Shown here piece after piece: positions 54,315 through 64,000 of a stretch of 64,000 nucleotides of DNA (positions are counted from its first letter, which is position 1; each line of letters opens with the position of its first letter). The DNA is from Pseudocercospora fijiensis CIRAD86 (Eukaryota; Ascomycota; Dothideomycetes; Mycosphaerellales; Mycosphaerellaceae). Both the position numbers and the translations under genes were made by a program. The notes under the pieces are model-generated. The model had not been told where the DNA came from. It made no database searches and worked only from the letters and a program-made list of their open reading frames with translations. The stretch spans positions 2,459,337 to 2,523,336 of the forward strand of contig NW_006921532.1 in the NCBI RefSeq assembly GCF_000340215.1. Reading direction: 5' to 3'.

Positions 54315-56958
54315 GAGTGAGCATTTGCATGCATATAGGTAGGTGTGTGGGAGGGTTGTGGTGTAGATGATGCATGCATATTAGTGTCATTTTTCGAGGT
54401 GAGCTGATGCCCAGGTAGCCAGGAGACAGGGAGAGCCAGCAGTCATGCAGAGAGACGCTTCGAGTTTACGCGAAAACATATTCTACCGCACAACCATCTC
54501 GAGACACGTGAGGGCACTCCATCACTGTGACAACAGCAGACTCATCAACGAAGGCTCCCCATGCAATTCAACCGCTCAGGGATCACATGGAAGATTACCC
54601 TTTACCAGTTGTTGGTAGCCTGGTAGTTGTTTGTTTTAGACAGTGTGTCAAACTGCATGTATGTCTCTCATAGCAATCACCTAGATAGTTAAGAGGAGCC
54701 CAGATGCCCTCTCCGACAAGCAAGCATCTTTGCATCTTCACACTTCTTCCTCCGCTCTACTGATTCACAAGTCTTGAGTCTTTTCCAGATGAACTGAAAA
54801 GAAAACAGAGAAGTGCTATTGCATAATCCCCACGCCAAATCAGAAAATCATCTTGACATTTCTCAGATGCGTCTGCTTCATCGGCCGGCGCCAAGCAGCA
54901 TCCTGATTGCCACGAGTCCATCGATGTGGATGGCCTGATTGACCAGGGTGGCGAAGACTCGAGCTCAAGTGTTCCTGTTGTCAAAGTGCCTGAATCTTGC
55001 TCTGGGTCATGAGGACTCTGCGGCGTGGCTTGACCTGGTGGAGGTGGTGGATGGCACTGCAGAGCATCAGCACCGAATTCGAAAAGCAATTGCCAAGTGG
55101 ATTCATCGCTGACACAATGGCTTCCTCGTCGCTTCTGGAGTCTGATGTAGAATACGTGTATCGATCCTGGAGTCAATTTCAATCTAAGATTTCAGATCAC
55201 TAGCGATGGCTTGATCGATTTTGAGTCAAGAGCGTGTCAAAAGAAGTAAAACCAAGGCTGTAGTTATACAGTTCATGATGCTTTGAACAAGGACACCGTC
55301 GAGCTCTAACAGTGTTGAAATGGCCATTCCCACACCAGAGCTTGAACCAGAACAGCTGGAGTACTCAGTATCCGTTGACAGATAGGTAGAAAGGCTGTAC
55401 GCGTGTCGGCGAAGCTTGGAAGTGGTTGTCAGGGCATGTAGGGTCATGAAAGTGCAAAAGGTGACACCTAGTTCAACCCAGCATATCTTAACGTTTACAC
55501 GCTTGATGATGACGATGGTTGAATGAAAGAAAGCTAAGAAAATAGAGAGAGTAAAGAAGAGGTAGAAGTATGAATCGGAGAGTGCCAAGTTCGTTGTGCA
55601 TGGACAAAAAGGTGAAGCAAACACAAAAAACATATTGACAAGAGCCTCTGGGCATTCTGATTGATATGAGAATGAATCCCACAACGTAGCGCGCTTGAAG
55701 AACGTGCAAAATAAAAGAAAGCCAAAAAAGATAATGACAAGGATGGGATTCTACTCACTGTTAGAATACGACAGGGTACAGTGAATGTCTTGGCACCTAC
55801 CGAACCCATGCAGGAAGATCCTATGAGAATGCTTCTCAGTTGTATACTGAGTAAGACCGAGATGATCGAGTCTTGAGTCACACCTAAGCTATGTTAGGAT
55901 CAAGTTACAAGGAAAACCACACAGCGGAACGTACGCCATAACCACTCGGCCACCTTGCCAATTGCATGAAGAAACGCTGTCCTTGAGTGCAATGCATTTG
56001 ATAAAGGGGTGGGAAAATAGTTGTACTATATTGGCTAACCATTGTGGATCACATGCTTTTCTTGGCGCTTCCAGCTGGTCCCAGCCCCACACACCATATA
56101 TTCGCGTACGAAGGCAACAATTAGGCAGAGTAGAAACTCATAGCCATTGAAATGAGTTGTAGAGAAGAGCAAAAGTGGAGATGGCTTGAAGATAACGTAG
56201 GAGCAGACTCTGAGGCAAAAGATGTTGTACGTCATGCATCGCGGGGATTTGCCTTTGCAAGGACCACAATCTTGGGTGCTGTAGATCATAGAGAACTACA
56301 GTACTCCTTGGTTCGAACAGCAAGATCCGTTATATTAAATGCGGAACGTACTGCGAATTGTGTACGTGAAAGTACAGAATCAAAGTCGACTCGCAAAGTC
56401 CATTCGCCCGCATCGAGGCCGAGCGGAAGAGCACGGCGGATCTTTGCAGTGGAGCAATGATCAGTCACGATTTCAAAGCAAAGGCCTCGATGACCTTTCT
56501 TCGCCTGAGATCATACACTGTCCTCAGCAGACATGACTTGTGATGGTTGCGAATTTCATTATTGCTGAGAATTCTGTTTACCACTAGCCTTTAACTCAGT
56601 GCCGACCTCGGCCAGAAGGCGCATTGTGTATTGACCTTGCCCGTTCCACTAACTTATCCTGCTCATCCGCGTTTCTAGACCTCACTTCCAACTCATTCGA
56701 AACAACAATCACACTCACCGTCGATTACCCGCCATTGACATTCTCGAACATCAACCGAGACATTCGCACCCAACCGAGACATCTCACTCACGTAAATCAC
56801 ACAAAAGACATTATACAAACGTCGCACATCGACTGCAAAATCGAAAGTCAGCGAACAGGGCGCATCATATTTGATCACATACGGCTGGGCTTGCAGCGTT
56901 GCGTTCAGGCCAACCTCAAGGTCTCCAACGTCGCAAGCCTGCGTCTGGCGGAGTCAAA
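54315..56958. other. 2.6-kb region without a confident gene
   Basis: Minus-strand frames over 55226-56290 contain several hydrophobic stretches (for example F-Y-L-F-F-T-L-S-I-F-L-A-F-F and N-G-Y-E-F-L-L-C-L-I-V-A-F-V), in different phases. I could not join them with consistent GT-AG introns and know no family that matches. They may be a decayed or poorly resolved membrane protein gene. The last 350 bp before 56959, C/A-rich with many ACTC and CAAC words, are probably the leader of the IDO gene. Confidence 0.4.
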
Positions 56959-58395
56959 ATGATTCCAATACCAAAACCAGAAGATTACAATGTCTCTTCG
57001 GAGAACGGATTTTTGCCTACGGAAGCGCCTCTTGAGCGCCTGCCCGACGCATACTATGGACCATGGGAATATGTTGTGAACAATCTGCAAGGTCTGGTCC
57101 TCAGTAAGAGACTGCGAGAGACTATAAATAAGATGGAAGTGCTCTCGACCGAGCGACTGTTTGGGGAGGCTCAATGGCGTCGGGCATACAGCGTGCTTGC
57201 ATTCATTGCACATGCATACATTTGGGGAGACGACAAGCCTGCTGAAAGGGTGCCGCCACCGGTCACCATACCATTCTTGCAGACATGTGCTCACCTTGAG
57301 CTTCCACCAGTCGCTACCTATGCCGGGCTCGTGCTCTGGAACTGGAAGCCGATTTTCGATGCTGAACGTGCCGACACTCTGGCAAACCTCGACACCATCA
57401 ATACTTTTACTGGCTCGCTTGATGAGAAATGGTTCTACTTGATTAGTACCGCTGTCGAATCCAGAGGTGGTCCTCTTATTCCCCTGATGCTGAAAGCTGT
57501 CGAAGCTGCGAATCACAACGATCGCAATACCGTCACCGAATGCCTCAAGCAATTCGCAGAACGCCTTGATGAGCTTGGAATGACATTGTCTCGAATGTAT
57601 GAAAATTGCGATCCGCATGTCTTCTACCATCGCATCAGGCCCTTCCTGGCAGGAAGTAAAAACATGTCCGATGCTGGTCTCCCGAATGGTGTGATCTTCG
57701 ACAATGGAGGTCCAATCAACAAGCAACGCTACGTGCAGTTTAGTGGCGGCAGCAATGCTCAGTCAAGCATCATCCAGTTCTTCGATATTGTTCTCAATGT
57801 CAAGCATCGGCCCACGGGAAGCAAGGCCGACTCAGTAGTGGCTGAGAAGGAGAACTCAGCGCCAGCGCCAAATTTCATTCATGACATGCGCAAGTATATG
57901 CCAGGCCCTCACGCTCGCTTCCTGGAAGCGGTGCAACGTGTGGCGAATGTTCGTGCCTTCGTTGAAGAGCACCAGTACGACCAGGCCCTGCAGACAGCGT
58001 TTGATGCTTGCATTGCTGTCCTCTCCGACTTCAGAGATCGACACATTCAGATGGTCACTCGCTACATCATCATCAAGAGCCGAGAGGCCAAGAGTGCTGA
58101 GAGCGAGAAGGATGTTGAGATGACGTCGAAGAAGATAAACCTTGCCATGCGTCCAAAAGATGAGAAGGAAGGCGAGCAGAGCAAGAGGGATCTGAAGGGC
58201 ACTGGGGGCACTTCACTCATTCCGTTCTTGCGTCAGGCACGAGATGAGACCAACGAGCCGGCGGTGGAGGCATGGACTCGTCGCATTCTCAACAAGCGGC
58301 GCGGGATCGTCGCAAAGGATGAGCATGGCGAGGTCATGCAAGGCATCTCAACTGTTTGGACGATGGACACAGGAAATGCACTTTGCTATTCATAG
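56959..58395 (+). CDS. BNA2: Indoleamine 2,3-dioxygenase
   Basis: Intronless, 478 residues from ATG 56959 (M-I-P-I-P-K-P-E-D-Y); the frame upstream has only a non-ATG start. Family hallmarks are present: a small N-terminal domain with W-R-R-A-Y-S-V-L-A-F-I-A-H-A-Y-I-W, L-E-L-P-P-V-A-T-Y-A-G-L-V-L-W-N-W, and R-G-G-P-L-I-P-L-M in the centre. G-G-S-N-A-Q-S-S-I-I-Q-F-F-D (S-S-x-x-Q) comes next, and the proximal haem ligand His lies in F-R-D-R-H-I-Q-M-V-T-R-Y-I (about residue 358), followed by G-T-G-G-T-S. Fungal IDOs make N-formylkynurenine for de novo NAD+ synthesis or for tryptophan breakdown; alpha, beta and gamma forms exist and the type is not decided here. A 14-residue acidic insertion (about 295-310) is seen. 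A C-terminal extension of roughly 50 residues follows the core. Confidence 0.95.
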   Translation: MIPIPKPEDYNVSSENGFLPTEAPLERLPDAYYGPWEYVVNNLQGLVLSKRLRETINKMEVLSTERLFGEAQWRRAYSVLAFIAHAYIWGDDKPAERVPPPVTIPFLQTCAHLELPPVATYAGLVLWNWKPIFDAERADTLANLDTINTFTGSLDEKWFYLISTAVESRGGPLIPLMLKAVEAANHNDRNTVTECLKQFAERLDELGMTLSRMYENCDPHVFYHRIRPFLAGSKNMSDAGLPNGVIFDNGGPINKQRYVQFSGGSNAQSSIIQFFDIVLNVKHRPTGSKADSVVAEKENSAPAPNFIHDMRKYMPGPHARFLEAVQRVANVRAFVEEHQYDQALQTAFDACIAVLSDFRDRHIQMVTRYIIIKSREAKSAESEKDVEMTSKKINLAMRPKDEKEGEQSKRDLKGTGGTSLIPFLRQARDETNEPAVEAWTRRILNKRRGIVAKDEHGEVMQGISTVWTMDTGNALCYS

Positions 58396-59343
58396 ACTCG
58401 CCTGTGGCGCTGCGAAGCACTGCACTTATTGGTTTGCATATCTGACATGATGATGTGCATATAAGAAGAAATAGATGATCATGATAAATCCGTTGCTATT
58501 CTCACTCCCGATGCACTCTCATAGCAACGTCTGACTCGTTATACGGGTGCATTCCCGTTGCCTAGCAGTTGCACGCGAGTTCTCTGCCCGTGCAAATGAG
58601 GCTTACTCCTGCTACGGCTGACAACAATGAATTCCTTCGTCTCTTTGATCTCGTACTGTACGAAGCAGGCTGGCCGTATCTCTAAGGTGCCTCTCCGAAC
58701 AACTTCGCCACAGCTGAGCTCTTACAGACGTGCATGCAGACAGCAGATCCCAGGACGGGACAGGCAAGCAGTATAGATAGCATTTCATGTATCTCACATT
58801 GTTACTCGAGGCAACTGCTAGTCGGCGTGATTCTGCACACGGCAAGGGCGACTCGGAGGCTAGGAAAGCCCCTGGAGGGCGTCAGGCTGTGGATATATGT
58901 GAGAAGCGTGTGTTTTCCGTGTCTGCTCGCACCTTCGCAGGGTAAGGTAAAGTGGTCGACCATCGTGGTGTGAGAGTGTGGCTGGCGCAAGAATGATGGC
59001 AACGGCTTCTTCCTCTCCCGGGCGGAGCAGAGCCGCGCCGGCCCAGCACTGCCACCGCACCTCGCACGAGTCCCCGCTGGGCGCTGGCTGGGGAGAAACA
59101 TGCGATGTCGTATGGTTCGATTTTGTGACGCGAAAGCTGGACGAAACATCACCCACCGACCGCTTGTTCCTGCCCACGACCCATTCCAGATAACTACAAC
59201 ACCGTCAATGTTCAACATGTGAGCAATTTGTGCCATCTGAACCTCACACCAGGCGAGCATGGCAAACAGCGCTCGTTGAAACTGAAGCTAAACTCGGCCT
59301 GACGTTTCAACTTGCATAGAATACAAGCCAACGCGACTCGAAG
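58396..59343. promoter_or_regulatory. Promoter region of the SREBP gene
   Basis: About 950 bp between IDO and the SREBP gene, same strand. A sequence ATCACCCACC at 59148-59157 resembles a sterol regulatory element short of one C. No gene is supported; short frames on both strands have no similarity. Confidence 0.35.
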
Positions 59344-62262
59344 ATGGATACTTCTTGGCACGGAGCAGCGCGCTACTCTCACCAGCAGTCTGCTCCCTTA
59401 CCAGCACAGCTCGACGCCGGCGCCAACAACGACGACTGGGAGGAATGGCTGCGATGGGATCCCGCTGCTGAACCCATCTCCCCTGACGACACCTTCAATT
59501 CGGCCTCTTCCAAGAACGACTCGCCCATACAAGACGTTCCCTGCGATGCGCCCTTTGGCAAGATTGGCGAAGAACCACTCAGACCTCTACACATCGTCGG
59601 CAACGACTCCCTGGACTTTGGAGCCAGTCATGACTTCAATACTGACTTTGCACTGTTTGGCACCGGCGACCTCAATGCCGGCTTCGACTTCGACCAAGCC
59701 GCTTCTGTGGATAACCTCGTCCCCAGCATACCTAAACTAGACACCCATACAGCAGCATGGGCATTGCCCTCCACTGGCCTGGAAGAACCAAACGTCTCTT
59801 TGTCTGCCATTTCAAATGAGAGCTACCAACAGCTCCACTCAGCTACCTCCCTCACCGCAACTACGCCAAGCTTACACCAGAGTCCCCAGTCCGGCTCGGC
59901 TACACAAGACCGTCGCAGTCTATCATCACTTCCTCCTGATCCACCCAAGAAGCGCGGAGGTCGCAAGCGCAAAGCAGAAACTCAAGCTGAGCCAAGTCGC
60001 GAAGGTTTGGAGAATGGGGACTCTCAGGACGGCGACGAACCACCGATCAAGAAGACCTCGCACAACGTCATTGAAAAGCGTTATCGCAACAATCTAAACG
60101 ACAAAATAGTAGAGTTGCGCAATGCCGTACCCAGTCTGCGCGCAATGGGTCGCGCGAACAGTGGCAAGGAGACGGAGGATCTCGAGGGCTTGACCCCGGC
60201 CCACAAGCTGAACAAGGCCACTGTCATGGCCAAGGCGACGGAGTACATCAGACATTTGGAGAAGCGCAATCAGAAGATGCAGGAGGAAATGGCTGCGCTT
60301 AAGGCTCAACTGGAGAAGGTCGAAACTACCTGTGGCAATTCCCGAGTCCGCCACGAAAGCAACAGCCCAACCTCTACGTCTCCGCGGTCGAGTGAGGCCT
60401 CATCTCCGTCGCAGGGTGCAGTGCCTAGCTTCCTCAATGTGCCACAAGATCAGAACAGATTTGGCCAAGCTGTGGTGCAGCAGCAATACATGCAGCAACA
60501 GCGAGAACCAACATACGCTCGTCCCCCTAACCCACCGGTCGAGGCACAGAATCAGCGACCTCATGTCAATGGCAGAGGTGGCATCGTGAACAAGGTCATG
60601 CTCGGCACCATGGCTGGAGTGATGGTAATGGAAGGCTTCACTCCAGAGCAATCAGGCGATGACTCGTCTGCTCGCCAGCTCTTCTCGCTCCCGACAGCTC
60701 TCCTCAAGCGCGCACTGGATGGCTCGCAGCATTCGTCGTCGGCTGCGATATCTCGCCAAGCTGCAATGCCACTGCTCAAGCTATTCCTTGTTGTCGGCGC
60801 CCTGTTCTATCTGCTGGCACCCTTCCTCATGTGGACACCGCGGCGGAAGCAGAAGATTTGCTCCTCTGTGCAGCTACCCAAAGCACCGTCACTTGCATCA
60901 CCTGTTGAGGTGCGGAGGCAAGCGTGGCTCACTGCCATTCAGAGTGTCTGGGTCCCGAAGCATTTCTTGCTCGAAGTTGTTGCTGTTGGCTTCAAGATGC
61001 TGCAGCTCAGCATTAGAAGACTAGTCGGCGCCGAGATCTTCACTCACATCACTGGAACGAGCAAGGAAGAAGAGGCCGCTCGTGTCAAGGCATGGGATAT
61101 CGCCATCGATGCGCAGCTGGCAGGTGGAGATGCCCAGGTGTCATACTACCGTCTTCTGCTTACGCTCATGGAGAGCGGTACACTGCCAGACTCCCCAGCA
61201 CGTCTTATGCAGAAGGCTGTCCACTTCCGCGTCTTCTTCTGGGAGATCGCAAACGCTGGCTACGGCAATATACTTGGCTTCAAATCTTTTACAGAGAAAG
61301 TGGGCAGGTTCTACTGGGAATCCGCACGCCGCATTCAGAAAGAGCTTATCCAGGGCAAAGCCCAAGGTCGACCGACCGAAGAAGATGAGGTCGAACTCTT
61401 GCCAGATCACCTTGCACAGCTAGTCGAGCTGGACTGCGATGAAGTGCTGAGCGACGAGATGATACAGAGAGCGTGGAATCTCGCATGGAACAAGCCTAGC
61501 GCCAATGAGCTTGCTCCAAATGCAGCCAAAGACAGTGTTGTCGAGGATCATGCTATCCGATCACCGCTCGATGCCGTCGCTGCTTGGTACACGAATACAA
61601 CAATTGATGACACCTTGGCCGATGCTTTGAGCGATACAGCTTCCACCATGGACACAGAATACTATCTTGGACTGGCTTTGAGCGTGGCACCTCCTGCTTC
61701 AAGCACACACGTGCGCGCTTTGACTGCAAAGGCAGTGCTGTCTAACACAAACCGCGAGGCCAACGTTGTCGTCGCACTCGAAGCGCTCCCAGTCATCTGC
61801 CCTACCGGCGGAATGAACCTGGTCAGCCACGCGCCTGCCTCGCCAGACGTCTTCACGGCATTGACTTTGGCAAAGCTAATTTCGCTATGCTCTCCGTCAT
61901 CGCCGAAGACAGCTCGCAGGAGAGCATTCACGGCACTCAATAATATGAGTCTGCCGCCTGCGCAGTTCTCATTGCTCACTGCTGTGGCTGCGTACAGACT
62001 CCTCCGACTACTGACGTCCAATCAATCTCGTTTGAATGATGCCCGGGTTGGACTTGAGGACCTGGCTGGCAGTCTCCGTCTCTGGGCCGGCACCCAGGCT
62101 GGTCGGGACAGTGGCTTGGGCCAACAAGGACGTGCGAAGATGGTCAAGCTATGCTTGGTCATCACAAAGCAGCTTGGCGGATGGGAGGAGAAAGATAGCG
62201 GATACAGTTCCGCTCGCAGCGCGAGCTCGAGCCCTGTGCGAGAGGGCATTGTGATCACATAA
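59344..62262 (+). CDS. srbA: Sterol regulatory element-binding protein (SrbA/Sre1 type), bHLH-zipper membrane-bound factor
   Basis: Intronless, 972 residues from ATG 59344. The N-terminus is acidic and Ser/Pro-rich (activation region). A bHLH-leucine zipper spans about 236-325: S-H-N-V-I-E-K-R-Y-R-N-N-L-N with the Tyr in place of Arg that defines SREBPs, an expanded loop (R-A-N-S-G-K-E-T-E-D-L-E), then L-N-K-A-T-V-M-A-K-A-T-E-Y-I. Two membrane segments follow, at about 418-432 (M-L-G-T-M-A-G-V-M-V-M) and 475-497 (L-K-L-F-L-V-V-G-A-L-F-Y-L-L), and then the fungal DUF2014 C-terminal domain. After proteolytic release from the ER the N-terminal part activates ergosterol, haem and low-oxygen genes. 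Length is normal for the family. Confidence 0.95.
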   Translation: MDTSWHGAARYSHQQSAPLPAQLDAGANNDDWEEWLRWDPAAEPISPDDTFNSASSKNDSPIQDVPCDAPFGKIGEEPLRPLHIVGNDSLDFGASHDFNTDFALFGTGDLNAGFDFDQAASVDNLVPSIPKLDTHTAAWALPSTGLEEPNVSLSAISNESYQQLHSATSLTATTPSLHQSPQSGSATQDRRSLSSLPPDPPKKRGGRKRKAETQAEPSREGLENGDSQDGDEPPIKKTSHNVIEKRYRNNLNDKIVELRNAVPSLRAMGRANSGKETEDLEGLTPAHKLNKATVMAKATEYIRHLEKRNQKMQEEMAALKAQLEKVETTCGNSRVRHESNSPTSTSPRSSEASSPSQGAVPSFLNVPQDQNRFGQAVVQQQYMQQQREPTYARPPNPPVEAQNQRPHVNGRGGIVNKVMLGTMAGVMVMEGFTPEQSGDDSSARQLFSLPTALLKRALDGSQHSSSAAISRQAAMPLLKLFLVVGALFYLLAPFLMWTPRRKQKICSSVQLPKAPSLASPVEVRRQAWLTAIQSVWVPKHFLLEVVAVGFKMLQLSIRRLVGAEIFTHITGTSKEEEAARVKAWDIAIDAQLAGGDAQVSYYRLLLTLMESGTLPDSPARLMQKAVHFRVFFWEIANAGYGNILGFKSFTEKVGRFYWESARRIQKELIQGKAQGRPTEEDEVELLPDHLAQLVELDCDEVLSDEMIQRAWNLAWNKPSANELAPNAAKDSVVEDHAIRSPLDAVAAWYTNTTIDDTLADALSDTASTMDTEYYLGLALSVAPPASSTHVRALTAKAVLSNTNREANVVVALEALPVICPTGGMNLVSHAPASPDVFTALTLAKLISLCSPSSPKTARRRAFTALNNMSLPPAQFSLLTAVAAYRLLRLLTSNQSRLNDARVGLEDLAGSLRLWAGTQAGRDSGLGQQGRAKMVKLCLVITKQLGGWEEKDSGYSSARSASSSPVREGIVIT

Positions 62263-62647
62263 TGATTGCCTAATCACCTGTAGGGCGTAATTCATAGCAG
62301 AAGGCGCCGGATGCGCCGCTCGAGAAATTAGCACAGACCAACATCATGACTAGAAGCGAACAGTGTCACAAAGATGCCTTCACACTACATTGCACCTGGC
62401 TACTTACTTTCACTTGATATGTCGTGATGGTTCGCAGATCATTCAAGCTTGTGCCGCGGCTTCTTTCACATGTGACGTCTTATTAGTCAACTACCTGCAC
62501 CTGCACTTTCTTCCGAACGCGACCTTGTGATCCTGCAACAACAACAACAACAACAACAACACTGGCCTAGGTGTTACCACCAGTCTCGACAGACATTTGC
62601 ACTATGTGAATAAGACGCGCCTCCTATCACGAGGCTTCTTTCACAAT
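62263..62647. other. Spacer between the SREBP and Pex30-type genes, with (CAA)8
   Basis: 385 bp; it contains (CAA)8 at 62536-62559, in the likely 5' leader of the next gene. No other feature is visible. Confidence 0.6.
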
Positions 62648-64000
62648 ATGGACGGTGATGTCATTTCGAACCGCGATGAGCCCATCCCTGTCCTTCGCAT
62701 ACCCACCAACGAAGACGAATCGTCTGCCTCTGTCTCCGATAGCGAGCCCACACTAGGACGGCGAGATAGGATCAAAGACCGTGCAAGTAGAGTTTGCGAC
62801 AAATTCGACGAGTACAGCAGTCCCGAAGTACGACAAAGCCTGCAGGATAGACTCTTCGCCAGTGTTCTTTCACAGATCATACCCACTGACGCTCCAGATG
62901 GCGATGACAAGCAGACGCAAGGCTCTAAGAAGGACAGACGGTCGAAGAAGTATGTAGACAAGCCAGAGTTTGCCATACGACTTATGTCGTCAAATTTCAG
63001 ACGATTCAATGCACGAATTGGTGTGGTATTTGTGATGGAAAACAGGCTGATTCACCTGTTATCATGGCGACGACCTACGGCTACGCTCTCCTTCCTCGCC
63101 GTATACTCGCTCATGTGCCTCAAGCCGCATCTGCTACCTCTGGTTCCGCTCACGATCTTACTATTCGGTATCATGATCCCATCCTTCCTCGCGCGACACC
63201 CTACACCCGCGAACGATCCACGAATCGAACCCAGCTACCGTGGACCACCAACAGCGCCTGCAAGTCGTGTCAAGCCTGCCCCGGACCTGAGCACTGATTT
63301 CTGGAGGAATATGAGGGACCTGCAGAATAGCATGGAGGACTTCTCTCGGCTTCACGATGCAGCGAACAAGTACATTACACCCTATACGAATTTTAGCGAT
63401 GAGGCAGTAAGCTCGACGCTCTTCCTCGCCCTCTCCGCTCTGGGCATCGCTGCCTTCGTCGGGAGCGCGCTTGTGCCATGGCGCGTCATTGCTTTGATCG
63501 CGGGGTGGATAGCTACACTGCTCGGTCATGCTAGTGCTCAGAAAGTGCTGTTGTCTACCAAGAATGTCAGCAACTTCCGCCAGCACGTGCTGATGTTGCA
63601 GAGCACGCTGCGCAATTGGATAGAGAATGACATCCTCATGGACGAACCACCGGAGCTACGACAGGTAGAGATCTTTGAGCTTCAAAAGCATCATGCTGGC
63701 AGCGACACTTGGGAGCCTTGGCTTTTCTGTGCATCACCATATGATCCACTCAGCCCAGCACGCATTGCTGGCTCACGACCAAAAGGCACGCAGTTTTTCG
63801 AGGACGTGCAGACGCCGGCTGGCTGGGCTTGGAAAGAGAAAAAGTGGAACCTCGACCTGCTCAGTCGTGAATGGGTTGAAGAACGCATGATCAGTGGTGT
63901 TGAGATTGAGACTGAGGGTGAACGATGGGTGTACGATCTGCCTGATGAAGAAGTGGAGCCGCTTATGACGAGCGCAAGTCCTGGCAAGGGCAAGGTCAAA
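62648..64000 (+). CDS. Pex23/Pex30-family peroxisome and ER protein with dysferlin domain (partial, open at right end)
   Basis: Frame from ATG 62648 runs 451 codons to the end of the window without a stop. The N-terminal 110 residues are acidic and disordered. The next region carries hydrophobic segments: about 138-172 (L-S-F-L-A-V-Y-S-L-M-C-L, then L-L-P-L-V-P-L-T-I-L-L-F-G), and a second pair after residue 255 (S-S-T-L-F-L-A-L-S-A-L-G-I-A-A-F-V-G and V-I-A-L-I-A-G-W-I-A). A dysferlin (DysF) domain begins at about 341 with E-I-F-E-L-Q, then W-E-P-W-L-F-C and E-D-V-Q-T-P-A-G-W-A-W, K-K-W-N-L-D, and later E-G-E-R-W-V-Y-D-L. This reticulon-like hairpin plus DysF layout is that of Pex23, Pex30 and related proteins, which act at ER-peroxisome contacts. 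The exact paralogue cannot be told from the fragment. Confidence 0.86.
   Translation, partial: MDGDVISNRDEPIPVLRIPTNEDESSASVSDSEPTLGRRDRIKDRASRVCDKFDEYSSPEVRQSLQDRLFASVLSQIIPTDAPDGDDKQTQGSKKDRRSKKYVDKPEFAIRLMSSNFRRFNARIGVVFVMENRLIHLLSWRRPTATLSFLAVYSLMCLKPHLLPLVPLTILLFGIMIPSFLARHPTPANDPRIEPSYRGPPTAPASRVKPAPDLSTDFWRNMRDLQNSMEDFSRLHDAANKYITPYTNFSDEAVSSTLFLALSALGIAAFVGSALVPWRVIALIAGWIATLLGHASAQKVLLSTKNVSNFRQHVLMLQSTLRNWIENDILMDEPPELRQVEIFELQKHHAGSDTWEPWLFCASPYDPLSPARIAGSRPKGTQFFEDVQTPAGWAWKEKKWNLDLLSREWVEERMISGVEIETEGERWVYDLPDEEVEPLMTSASPGKGKVK

Noticed and set aside
16612..58395. Tryptophan synthesis (trpC) and tryptophan breakdown (IDO) genes in one window as a possible cluster
   Set aside because: They are 38 kb apart with many unrelated genes between; both are ordinary single-copy housekeeping genes.
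1..64000. tRNA genes and other structured RNAs
   Set aside because: Read for A-box/B-box (GGTTCGANNCC) combinations and found none with a paired acceptor stem. A tRNAscan run would be decisive.

Overview
The window reads as a chromosome segment of a filamentous ascomycete (Pezizomycotina), most likely a Dothideomycete. The grounds are short GT-AG introns of about 48-127 bp, a trifunctional trpC, a membrane-bound SREBP, an APSES-type MBF factor, a GPI-anchored Ser/Thr-rich wall protein and a Copia element whose stop codons look like repeat-induced point mutation. The species assignment is inference. Roughly twenty intact genes lie on both strands, many as divergent pairs, with four gene remnants between them.

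Layout. 1-2.6 kb is repeat and debris: the 3' part of a stop-riddled Copia pol, three degenerate ~140-bp tandem units and a broken unidentified coding remnant. 2.9-8.8 kb carries a single-pass membrane protein with a C-terminal ubiquitin-interacting motif and a leucine-rich-repeat protein resembling PP1 regulator PPP1R37. Then come RPL5 (-), a 2.2-kb empty stretch, a small conserved protein, the MBP1-type factor (-) and trpC (+), which are divergent with an MCB box between them. Next are a BRCT-WGR protein, NDUFB7 (-), NUP192 (+) and a secreted FAD oxidoreductase (-).

30.9-36.9 kb is a glycosylation neighbourhood: an internally deleted ALG6 remnant, a C-terminally truncated GT15 mannosyltransferase and an intact STT3. 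TMA22 (-), VPS5 (-), an F-box-like protein (+), a dead short-chain dehydrogenase (+) and a GPI protein (+) follow. 45.2-49.3 kb is mostly non-coding and holds two arrays of imperfect palindromes.

49.3-64 kb has an MFS phosphate-type transporter, a divergent pair of predicted mitochondrial genes (TPC1 carrier and gamma-butyrobetaine dioxygenase), indoleamine 2,3-dioxygenase, the SREBP gene and an unfinished Pex30/Pex23-type dysferlin-domain protein running off the right end.

Most genes are housekeeping functions without operon logic. The least explained signals are the palindrome arrays with apparent compensatory changes (45.6-46.3 kb), the UIM-bearing membrane protein, the stand-alone BRCT-WGR protein and the broken glycosylation genes beside STT3. 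Exon boundaries were inferred by eye from splice signals, reading frame and family similarity; no alignment or transcript was available.
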